From contig NZ_KB894646.1 of assembly GCF_000374585.1 (NCBI RefSeq), positions 124,001 through 188,000 of the forward strand: 64,000 nucleotides of DNA. Direction: 5' to 3'. Below the pieces are notes generated by a model that searched no databases, was not told the origin of the DNA, and saw only the letters and a program-made list of their open reading frames with translations. This DNA is from Phocaeicola barnesiae DSM 18169 = JCM 13652. GTDB lineage: Bacteria > Bacteroidota > Bacteroidia > Bacteroidales > Bacteroidaceae. Position 1 is the stretch's first letter; every line of letters begins with the position of its first letter. Shown here one piece after another: positions 24,319 through 31,951 of the stretch. The translations under genes were made by a program, and so were the position numbers.

Positions 24319-25620
24319 TTATTTAAGTTTCCGATTATCGATTACATGTTTGCCTTTTCCTTCACTACGTGGAATAGAGTTCGGCTCCATCAGCTTGACA
24401 TTGGCACTGATGGACAGAACGCTCTTCAGCCGGTCGGCCAACTTCTTCTTCAGGCCCAACAGGATACCCATTTCGTCGGAATACAATTCCTTACGCAGCT
24501 CGACCTGGATTTCGAGGGTATCGAGGGTACCCTGACGGTCGACTACCAGCATGTATTGCGGCTCGAATTCCTTCATCTCGAGGATGACACTTTCCACCTG
24601 TGACGGGAAGACGTTGATACCGCGGATAATCAGCATATCGTCCGAACGTCCGATGATGCGGGTCATACGCACGCTGGTACGGCCACAATCACAAGGCTCG
24701 GCTATCAACGAAGTCAAATCCTTGGTACGGTAACGCAACAACGGCATACCGGTCTTGGTCAAGGTAGTGAATACCAATTCTCCCGTTTCACCGTAAGGAA
24801 GTACCTCACCGGTATCCGGATTGATGATTTCCGGATAGAAATGGTCTTCGCAGATGTGAGAACCGCACTTGCATTCACATTCGTAGGATACGCCCGGTCC
24901 GGAGATTTCACTCAAGCCATAAATATTGTAAGCCTGAAGCCCCAGTTTCGATTCGATTTCCTTACGCATGTTCTCGGTCCAAGGTTCGGCACCGAAGGCA
25001 CCGACACGCAGGTGAAGGTCTGCTTTCGTCATGCCGTATTTATCCATGGCCTCAGCCAGGTAAAGCGCATACGACGGTGTACAGGCCAAGCCTGTCACCT
25101 TCAGGTCACGAAGCAGGTGCAGGTGCTTTTCCGTATTTCCGGTAGAAGTCGGAATTACCGTCGCTCCCAGGTGTTCCACCCCGTAATGAAGTCCCAGACC
25201 ACCGGTAAACAGACCGTATCCGTAACCTACCGAAAAGACATCGTCACGGGTAACGCCGTAAGCCGCCAGACAACGGGCGGTAGCTTCTTTCCAGATGTCC
25301 AGGTCCCGGCGGGTATAACCGACGACCGTAGGATTACCGGTAGTGCCCGAAGAAGCATGCACACGGACAATCTCCTGCAACGAAGCGGCCTGAAGGCCGT
25401 ACGGATAATTGTCGCGCAGATCCTGCTTGGTCGTGAACGGCAGTTTGACGATATCGTCTATTGTCTGTATATCATCCGGAGTAATGTCCAACTCCTGAAG
25501 CTTGTTCCGGTAGAACGGGGTGTTGTGGTACACCAGGTCTACCAACTTATGCAGTCTCTTGCCTTGAAGTTCTCTCATCTCTTCGCGGCTCATGCATTCT
25601 TTACTCTTGTTCCAAATCAT
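24319..25620 (-). CDS. paaK: Phenylacetate-CoA ligase
   Basis: 433 residues, AMP-forming adenylating enzyme. The ATP-binding loop is VHASSGTTGNPTVVGYT; TKDLT and the PaaK C-terminal domain with IIGRSDDMLIIRGINVFPSQVE follow. It activates phenylacetate (or indoleacetate) with CoA. Within this operon it connects arylacetate to arylacetyl-CoA, the partner of the IorAB reaction. In anaerobes such as Bacteroides the set can run toward amino acid synthesis or toward arylacetate release; sequence alone does not give the direction. Confidence 0.93.
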   Translation of the reverse strand: MIWNKSKECMSREEMRELQGKRLHKLVDLVYHNTPFYRNKLQELDITPDDIQTIDDIVKLPFTTKQDLRDNYPYGLQAASLQEIVRVHASSGTTGNPTVVGYTRRDLDIWKEATARCLAAYGVTRDDVFSVGYGYGLFTGGLGLHYGVEHLGATVIPTSTGNTEKHLHLLRDLKVTGLACTPSYALYLAEAMDKYGMTKADLHLRVGAFGAEPWTENMRKEIESKLGLQAYNIYGLSEISGPGVSYECECKCGSHICEDHFYPEIINPDTGEVLPYGETGELVFTTLTKTGMPLLRYRTKDLTSLIAEPCDCGRTSVRMTRIIGRSDDMLIIRGINVFPSQVESVILEMKEFEPQYMLVVDRQGTLDTLEIQVELRKELYSDEMGILLGLKKKLADRLKSVLSISANVKLMEPNSIPRSEGKGKHVIDNRKLK

Positions 25621-25658
25621 AAGTGTGTGTTTTGTCTATGTATTAAAATTCAGGTTAT

Positions 25659-26978
25659 TCAATCAAGCGGATGGTCCATGCGGAAAGCCTTCATCCGTTC
25701 TTCCATGACCGGATAAAGTTCTTCACGCATCCGCGAAGTGCAGGCACGTACGCCCTGCTGTTCACTTCCGGTAGTTCCCAACGCAATGCTGCTCACCCCA
25801 TAATAGAGCAGTTCCTTCAGCAACTGTCCGCTGGAAAGCTTGCCATACCCCAATGTAAAGAAGAATCCGTCGCCTACCGGCTGGGTCACATCGTAATCAT
25901 AGACGATGTGGAAGCCATTGTCTGTAAAGATTTTCTTCATGCGTTCGGCACGCCGGGCATACTCCCGGGTATCTGCCACGAAATCGATACGGCCTTCTAC
26001 CGCCGCATCGAGCATGGCGGCATAGGCATACTGTGTGGATGCCGTACATCCCGACGTAATCATATACAGGATTGACGCGATGAGGGTCTGTCCGAAGATA
26101 CCCGAGTCGCCATAACGTTCGGCCAAAGCCGGATAATAGGTATTGAACAGCCTGTCGGAAATGCAGATGACCGCCATCCGTTGTCCGGCATAGCTGAATA
26201 TCTTGGAAGAGGACAACATCAGCACATAATTGTCGGTATACTTGGCTACGGTAGGCGGATAAGGAGGCTCGTACGGCTTACCCATATCCCGGCGGAAGTC
26301 CATACAGAAGTAAGCCATGTCCTCCATCACTACCGCATCGTAACGGGTAGCCAGTTCACCGATAATCTTCAGCTCGGAATCCTCCAGACAGATCCAGGCC
26401 GGATTGTTCGGATTGGAATAGACAATGGCGGCAATGTCGCCCTTGCTGAGGTATTCCTCCATCTTCGCCCGTAGAGCTTCACCACGATAATGGTAGATAT
26501 CGAACCACTCCCATTTCACACCGATGATGCGCAACTGCGATTTCTGGATAGGGAATCCGGGGTCGATGAACAGTACCTTATCCTTGCCCGGTATGCGCTG
26601 CGTACAGGCGATAAAAGCGCCGAACGAAGACGCTACCGACCCGGTAGTCGGTACACAGGCAGCCGGAGAAATATCAATGTCTACAAACGCCTTCACAAAG
26701 CGGGAAGCAGCCGCCTTCAGTTCTGCCACACCGGCAGCGGCAGGGTATTGAGACCCCACTCCCCTGTCGAGTGCAGCTTTCTCTGCTTCGATACCGATAC
26801 GGTTGGCCGGCAGACCGGGAGACCCCTGGTCCATGCGGATGAACGGAACGCCTGTCAGCTCTTCCAGACGGGAAGCTACCAGCAGCACCTCGCCGATGGT
26901 AGCCTGTTCCAAGTTGGCCACCTTCAGCTCGTCTACGACCTGAGCGACCAACTCTTCACTGAATACTTGATGTTTCAT
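25659..26978 (-). CDS. Class I/II aminotransferase, probably aromatic
   Basis: 439 residues, PLP-dependent fold type I. The Schiff-base lysine is Lys259 in LSSSKIFSYAGQR; Asn in YSNPNNPAW and Asp in VVMEDMAYF hold the cofactor. The protein begins with an unusual helical leader (1-45). It sits between paaK and iorB, so conversion of aromatic amino acids to arylpyruvates (or the reverse) is the likely role by context. Separated from iorB by 12 bases. Confidence 0.85.
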   Translation of the reverse strand: MKHQVFSEELVAQVVDELKVANLEQATIGEVLLVASRLEELTGVPFIRMDQGSPGLPANRIGIEAEKAALDRGVGSQYPAAAGVAELKAAASRFVKAFVDIDISPAACVPTTGSVASSFGAFIACTQRIPGKDKVLFIDPGFPIQKSQLRIIGVKWEWFDIYHYRGEALRAKMEEYLSKGDIAAIVYSNPNNPAWICLEDSELKIIGELATRYDAVVMEDMAYFCMDFRRDMGKPYEPPYPPTVAKYTDNYVLMLSSSKIFSYAGQRMAVICISDRLFNTYYPALAERYGDSGIFGQTLIASILYMITSGCTASTQYAYAAMLDAAVEGRIDFVADTREYARRAERMKKIFTDNGFHIVYDYDVTQPVGDGFFFTLGYGKLSSGQLLKELLYYGVSSIALGTTGSEQQGVRACTSRMREELYPVMEERMKAFRMDHPLD

Positions 26979-26990
26979 ACGTCTTCCTCC

Positions 26991-27575
26991 CTATCCTTGT
27001 TTGTCGGCAGCCGCATAACCGATGTCGAACGCTTTCTTGTTCATTTCCACAACAGCCTCGCCCTTCGAACCGAATACCCTGCCGATACTTTCGCGCAGTT
27101 CTTCTACCGACAGGATTCCCAAGAAACGGGAAGCCGCTCCCAGCAGGATGACATTGGCTGCTTTCGGCATGTTGTGTTCGTGTGCCAGTGCGTCCACGTC
27201 CACCAGAATGACATGCGGAAGTGCCTTCAGTTCGTCAATCAGTGCCTGCTCTTCGGGATAATTCGGAATATTCTTGAACGGAGCCGATGAAGTGATAATC
27301 CATCCTTCCTTGTTCAGGTAAGGCAGGTAACGGAGAGCTTCCATGGGCTCAAGCGACAAAATCATGTCTGCCGTACCCAACGCAATCAAGTCGGAAGCAA
27401 TCTCCCCGTCGGAGAGGCGTAAGTTGGACTGCACATCGCCTCCGCGCTGACTCATTCCGTGTACTTCGGCCTGTTTCAGCTTCAGGCCGGATTTTGTAGC
27501 AGCCTCCCCGATAATCGTGGCGATAGAGAGGATGCCTTGTCCTCCCACGCCCGAAAGTATAATATCTGTTTTCAT
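26991..27575 (-). CDS. iorB: Indolepyruvate:ferredoxin oxidoreductase, beta subunit
   Basis: 194 residues, the gamma-type domain of 2-oxoacid oxidoreductases. N-terminal GVGGQGILSIATIIGEAA binds CoA/pyruvate-type ligands, and EVHGMSQRGGDVQSN is the family signature. It forms IorAB with the following gene product, making arylacetyl-CoA and reduced ferredoxin from arylpyruvates. The gene order iorA-iorB with a 2-base gap is canonical. Confidence 0.95.
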   Translation of the reverse strand: MKTDIILSGVGGQGILSIATIIGEAATKSGLKLKQAEVHGMSQRGGDVQSNLRLSDGEIASDLIALGTADMILSLEPMEALRYLPYLNKEGWIITSSAPFKNIPNYPEEQALIDELKALPHVILVDVDALAHEHNMPKAANVILLGAASRFLGILSVEELRESIGRVFGSKGEAVVEMNKKAFDIGYAAADKQG

Positions 27576-27577
27576 GA

Positions 27578-29179
27578 TTACTGATTCTTTCTTTGTTGTT
27601 TCAACTTACGATTGAGGGTCTGGATGCATTCCCGACGCGGAATGATGACGGACACCCCGTTATACTCGATTTCCTCGCGGATGGTGCGGGTAATCTCTTC
27701 CATGTTCTTCGGAAGCGGTACCACCACCCGTACATGTTCCGGTTCCACACCCAATCCGAGGCAGATGGCTTCGAACTTGTTGGTTCCGGCCGAATCCTGT
27801 CCGCCGGTCATGGCCGTAGTCAGATTATCCGAAATAACGACGGTGATATTGGCACGGTCGTTGACCGCATCGAGCAGACCGGTCATACCGGAATGGGTAA
27901 AGGTAGAGTCGCCGATAACCGCAATGGCCGGGAAAAGACCTGCATCGGCAGCTCCCTTGGCCATGGTAATGGATGCACCCATATCCACACAGCTGTCAAT
28001 AGCCCGGAACGGAGGCAATGCGCCCAACGTATAACAACCGATGTCGGCAAAGACACGGGCATTGGGGTATTCCTTCACCACCTCGTTCAAGGCCGTATAG
28101 ACATCGCGGTGACCGCAACCCTGACAAAGTGCAGGCGGACGCGGAACCAGGTTCTTCGGAGTCTCGAAATAGCGCTTTGAGGCTTTCCCCATGGCAGCCG
28201 CTACACTATCGGGAGTCAGTTCGCCGGTACGGGGCAAATCGCCGGTCAGACGTCCTTTCACGACATAACCTGCACCCAGCATGGCCGGTACCTGCTCTTC
28301 CACAAAAGGTTGTCCGTCTTCTACCACCAGGATTTCCGTACTGCAAGCCGCCAGTTCCTGTATCTTGTCTTTCGGCAACGGATATTGTGACACCTTCAGG
28401 ACATGATACCCTCCGGCACCTTCCTCGGCTTCCTTCACGTAGTTGTATCCGATACCACAGGCGATGATACCCAATTTCTTTTCAGGACCGTCCTGTTCCA
28501 GACGGGTATAGGCCGAAGCCAACTGTTGGAGCGCCGACTGCTTCTCGACCAGAGCCGCATACTGACGACGGGCATTCGCCGGCAACAAGACCCATGAAGA
28601 CGGGTCCTTGGCAAAAGGCAAAGCCTGCAACTCCTGCGCCGTGTCCGCTACCTCGACCGCAGCCCGTGAATGCGCCATACGGGTAGTCACCCGGAGCAAT
28701 ACCGGCAACTTCTCCCGTTCGGAAAGTTCGAATCCGTAAGCCATCATCTGATAAGCCTCCTGCTGGGAAGAAGGTTCCAGTATCGGCATCAGCGAGAACT
28801 TACCGTAGAATCGTGAGTCCTGCTCGTTCTGCGATGAGTGCATCGACGGGTCGTCGGCAACAATGACTATCAGACCGCCGTTCACGCCGGTAATGGCCGA
28901 ATTGACAAACGCGTCGGCCGCTACGTTCAGTCCCACATGTTTCATGCAGACAATGGCCCGGCATCCGGCATACGACATACCCAATGCGGCTTCCATGGCT
29001 GTTTTCTCGTTGGTACACCAGCTGGAATGGATTCCGCGCTCGGCGGTCAGTGGTGATTTCTGTATAAATTCCGTTATCTCCGTACTCGGCGTTCCAGGAT
29101 AGGCATACACCCCTTTGATACCGGCGTGCAGCGCGCCCAAGGCAATCGCTTCGTCTCCTAATAAAAGTTTCTTATTCAT
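27578..29179 (-). CDS. iorA: Indolepyruvate:ferredoxin oxidoreductase, alpha subunit (lacking C-terminal ferredoxin domain)
   Basis: 533 residues. The N-terminal pyrimidine-binding and transketolase-like domains contain VYAYPGTPSTEI. The TPP-binding part has CQGCGHRDVY and GDSTFTHSGM...N with SDNLTTAMTGGQ. Archaeal IorA is about 600-640 residues and ends with an eight-Cys ferredoxin domain; here the chain stops soon after IIPRREC, with no CxxCxxC motif. Electrons must therefore leave by another carrier or cluster. Part of the operon nitrilase-iorA-iorB-aminotransferase-paaK-ACT. Confidence 0.93.
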   Translation of the reverse strand: MNKKLLLGDEAIALGALHAGIKGVYAYPGTPSTEITEFIQKSPLTAERGIHSSWCTNEKTAMEAALGMSYAGCRAIVCMKHVGLNVAADAFVNSAITGVNGGLIVIVADDPSMHSSQNEQDSRFYGKFSLMPILEPSSQQEAYQMMAYGFELSEREKLPVLLRVTTRMAHSRAAVEVADTAQELQALPFAKDPSSWVLLPANARRQYAALVEKQSALQQLASAYTRLEQDGPEKKLGIIACGIGYNYVKEAEEGAGGYHVLKVSQYPLPKDKIQELAACSTEILVVEDGQPFVEEQVPAMLGAGYVVKGRLTGDLPRTGELTPDSVAAAMGKASKRYFETPKNLVPRPPALCQGCGHRDVYTALNEVVKEYPNARVFADIGCYTLGALPPFRAIDSCVDMGASITMAKGAADAGLFPAIAVIGDSTFTHSGMTGLLDAVNDRANITVVISDNLTTAMTGGQDSAGTNKFEAICLGLGVEPEHVRVVVPLPKNMEEITRTIREEIEYNGVSVIIPRRECIQTLNRKLKQQRKNQ

Positions 29180-29201
29180 GGTTATTCAGTTGTTTTTCAT
29201 T

Positions 29202-29966
29202 TCACATAAGTTCAAAGGCATCAGCATCGTCCAATACCGGGAATTTCTGACGGAAACGCTCCAGCTCCTCCATGTCGATGTCAGCGGTCACTTCGCCTTC
29301 TTCCCCATCCTTACAGGCTCCCAAAGTATGGCCATAGGGATCAATCAGGGCAGTACCACCCGAGTACTGGCAGGAAGGGTCCTCACCCACCCGGTTGACA
29401 CCGGCCACATAGCACTGGTTCTCGAGGGCGCGGGCACGAAGCAAGGCACTCCAGACCTCTACACGGGGCGTAGGCCAGCTGGCCACGTATATGACCATAT
29501 CATAATCCTTGCGGTTACGAGACCATACCGGGAAACGCAGGTCATAACAAATCTGCAACAGGATACGTACCCCCTGATAGGTGACGATGACCCGTTCCTT
29601 CCCTGCCGTAAACGTCTTGTGTTCGCCTCCATAGGTGAACAGATGGTGTTTGTCGTAGGAACAATACGTTCCGTCAGGATAGACGAAATAAAAGCGGTTG
29701 TAGAATTTTCCGTCTTCTTTGATGGAGACACTTCCAGCCAACGCACATCCCCGTGCACTGGCTATCCGCTGCATCCACGCCAAAGAACCTTCACTGACAT
29801 TCTCTTCGGCAATCCCCTCAGGGTCTGTGCAAAATCCGGTAGAGAACATTTCCGGGAATATATATAAATCAGCCGGTGGAAGTTCGGACAGACGTTGTTC
29901 CAATCGTTGCCGGTTGGCTTCGGGATTGGCCCAACAGATATCTCTTTGCAATAAGGTCGTTTTCAT
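29202..29966 (-). CDS. Nitrilase-superfamily amidase (omega-amidase-like)
   Basis: 254 residues, carbon-nitrogen hydrolase fold. The catalytic triad is Glu in FPEMF, Lys in SYDKHHLF and Cys in LQICYDLRFP. It most resembles the YafV/Nit2 omega-amidases, which hydrolyse alpha-ketoglutaramate or ketosuccinamate, the by-products of glutamine or asparagine transamination. That would suit an operon holding an aminotransferase. First gene of the minus-strand arylpyruvate operon; a TATATTTG box is 34 bases upstream of the ATG. Confidence 0.85.
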   Translation of the reverse strand: MKTTLLQRDICWANPEANRQRLEQRLSELPPADLYIFPEMFSTGFCTDPEGIAEENVSEGSLAWMQRIASARGCALAGSVSIKEDGKFYNRFYFVYPDGTYCSYDKHHLFTYGGEHKTFTAGKERVIVTYQGVRILLQICYDLRFPVWSRNRKDYDMVIYVASWPTPRVEVWSALLRARALENQCYVAGVNRVGEDPSCQYSGGTALIDPYGHTLGACKDGEEGEVTADIDMEELERFRQKFPVLDDADAFELM

Positions 29967-29999
29967 AGCATTTTATTCATAGTGTTTCTATATGAGCGA

Positions 30000-30007
30000 C
30001 AAATATA
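30000..30007 (-). promoter_or_regulatory. Promoter -7 box of the arylpyruvate operon
   Basis: TATATTTG on the minus strand, with TTG 18 bases further upstream (minus strand). Leader of about 27 nt to the amidase ATG. Confidence 0.6.
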
Positions 30008-30331
30008 GCAAAATAACAGAAGAAGCAAGAAGAAACCTAACAATTTATTCCGCCAAGGAAGAAACAAACGGAACTTTCAGGTCACTCCGACCTCCATTCC
30101 ACGGAGGACACGATTGGCTCACGAACTTCTAACAGACTATCCGACAAACATTTATCCCCGTTAAGACCGGGTTATGTCCAGAAAACGAGTGTTTCGGAGG
30201 AACAGGGAAAAAGAGTAACGGGAATCCGCCGATTCCGGCAACAGAAGACCTCGAAGGTCATTTATCGCTCAAAAAATCGGATAAGCGATTTATTTTCTTT
30301 CTTTTACCTAGGTTTTTTCAGATTTTCTACT

Positions 30332-30339
30332 TACCTTTG
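30332..30339 (+). promoter_or_regulatory. Promoter -7 box of the orphan small RNA
   Basis: TACCTTTG on the plus strand with no plus-strand protein gene downstream for several kilobases; the only unit it can serve ends at the terminator at 30463. Confidence 0.65.
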
Positions 30340-30345
30340 TGATTG

Positions 30346-30463
30346 GAACAAAAGACCAGACTAGACGTCTAAAGCATGTCTGCATGCTAGGTCCCGATAA
30401 ATCCCCATTAACCTCGGGACAAGTACCTGCCCACCTACCTACCCCGGGCAGGTACTTTTTTTT
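30346..30463 (+). ncRNA. Probable structured small RNA of about 118 nt, family unknown
   Basis: Inferred from a TACCTTTG box at 30332 and an intrinsic terminator at the end. Between them are three predicted stems: AGAC/GTCT (30358-30361 with 30367-30370), AGCATG/CATGCT with a 4-nt loop (30373-30388), and GTCCCGA/TCGGGAC (30391-30397 with 30414-30420) holding a 16-nt C-rich loop (ATCCCC). No ORF, no tRNA, SRP, 6S, tmRNA or RNase P motifs were recognised. The nearest gene is on the other strand, so this is not a leader riboswitch. A trans-acting regulator is one possibility. Confidence 0.6.
30421..30463 (+). terminator. Strong intrinsic terminator of the small RNA
   Basis: AAGTACCTGCCC pairs with GGGCAGGTACTT over 12 bp, followed by eight T on the plus strand. 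The minus strand has no T-run, so it works for plus-strand transcription only. Confidence 0.9.
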
Positions 30464-30475
30464 ACGTAGCCTCCA

Positions 30476-31927
30476 TCATCCGTGTCTTTGCAGGTAAAGC
30501 TGATGGTCGATGACATCGGGCAACTCTTCCTTATAATGAGTAACCATAATCAAGGTCTTGTTCTTCCGCTGACAGAAGGCTTCGATGACATCCTTCACCA
30601 ACCGGCGGTTGTGCATATCCAGCCCATGCAGCGGTTCGTCCAGAATCAGCAGTTCGGGGTCCTTCACGAAGGCACGTGCCAACAGTACCAGCCGTTGCTC
30701 ACCGCTGGAAAGTTGCAGGAAACTGCGGTCCTTCAAATCGGCAATCCCGAAAATATCCATCCACCATTCACAGATGGCCACATCCTTTTCCTGCTTCTTC
30801 CGGTACAGACCGATGGAATCATACAGACCGCTGGCAACAATATCGATGGCAGGCAGGTTCTTCAGATAGGCACGGTGCATTTCCGGGCTGACATAACCGA
30901 TGTGTTTCTTGATTTCCCAAATGCTCTCTCCGCTTCCCCGTCTACGGTCGAAGAGCGTAATGTCACAGGCATAACTCTGGGGGTTATCGGCACAGACCAG
31001 ACTCAGCAACGTTGATTTCCCGGAACCGTTATCTCCGCTCAGAGCCCACTTCTCTCCGCAACGGACCGTCCAGTCCAGATCCTTCAGGATGGTGCGTTCT
31101 CCATAACGGATGCTGACCTTATTCAGTTTCACGACCTGGTCGGCATGATACAGGTGGTCGCTATAAGGCAGGTCCAGAATCCGCCGGTATTTCTCCTCCG
31201 GCAACAAGTGGGCAGGTACTTGCTCCTGCTGATTCAAGTATTCCTGTAACGTGATTTTCGGATAACAGGTACGGTGTGCCACCGGAACCACGTGCGTGAT
31301 GAAGGTAGGGATATCGTCCGTCTTCGAAAGTACCAGAATCACCTGCAACGGTGTAACTTCCGTCAGCCGGCGCAACAGTTGATGCAGCAAATCGCGGGTC
31401 TTGGCATCCAGCCCGATGAAAGGATTGTCCATAATCAGTACGCGCGGTCCGGACAGCAAGGTCTTTGTCAGCTGGAATTTACGGAGTTCTCCGCTGGACA
31501 GCAGGATGATGTGCTTGTCCAGCATCTGCTCAATACCGAACAAGTCGTACAAGGTCTGTTTCAAAGTCTCGTCCGTACAGGCAGGTAGCAGGTTGCGTAC
31601 GATAGGAGTCTCTTCCAGGTCCTGTGAGTTCCACCGCTGCTGGTAATAATAGTTGCCGTCCGAATCGCCATAAGAATCGCGGAAGGTAATATACTTGATG
31701 TTATCGCAGACCAGTCTGGATGCTGAGGGCGAAAAATCATAAGCCACTTCGTTGAGGAGCAAGGGATAGCGGCCGATCAACGTATCGACCAGCAGGCTTT
31801 TCCCTGCCCCGTTGTCACCTACAATAGCTATATGTTCTCCGACAGCAATCTTCAGGTTAATCGGCTCGTTCAGCCGGTAAAGCGGATGACGGGTCACGCC
31901 ATTCTCTACAGAAATAATGTATTGCAT
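30476..31927 (-). CDS. Double ABC ATPase, ModF-like
   Basis: 483 residues with two ABC domains and no membrane segment, like ModF/PhrA. Domain 1: Walker A GDNGAGKS, signature LSSGELRKF, Walker B LIMDNPF with Asn168 where the catalytic Glu should be. Domain 2: Walker A GDNGSGKST, signature LSSGEQRLV, Walker B LILDEPLHGLD and His in VTHY. So one ATP site is probably inactive or slow. ModF is associated with molybdate transport in enterobacteria, but no molybdate genes are near; it follows pulA by 24 bases. Role uncertain. Confidence 0.75.
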   Translation of the reverse strand: MQYIISVENGVTRHPLYRLNEPINLKIAVGEHIAIVGDNGAGKSLLVDTLIGRYPLLLNEVAYDFSPSASRLVCDNIKYITFRDSYGDSDGNYYYQQRWNSQDLEETPIVRNLLPACTDETLKQTLYDLFGIEQMLDKHIILLSSGELRKFQLTKTLLSGPRVLIMDNPFIGLDAKTRDLLHQLLRRLTEVTPLQVILVLSKTDDIPTFITHVVPVAHRTCYPKITLQEYLNQQEQVPAHLLPEEKYRRILDLPYSDHLYHADQVVKLNKVSIRYGERTILKDLDWTVRCGEKWALSGDNGSGKSTLLSLVCADNPQSYACDITLFDRRRGSGESIWEIKKHIGYVSPEMHRAYLKNLPAIDIVASGLYDSIGLYRKKQEKDVAICEWWMDIFGIADLKDRSFLQLSSGEQRLVLLARAFVKDPELLILDEPLHGLDMHNRRLVKDVIEAFCQRKNKTLIMVTHYKEELPDVIDHQLYLQRHG

Positions 31928-31951
31928 GATGTATATGTTGTTTAGTTGTCT

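Larger units (their letters stand above)
29967..30345. other. Intergenic region upstream of the small RNA
   Basis: 379 bases. It carries the promoter of the arylpyruvate operon at its left end and the promoter of the RNA gene at its right end. In between, a short inverted repeat CCTCC/GGAGG at about 30090-30106 is seen, and no open frame with coding character. Confidence 0.5.
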
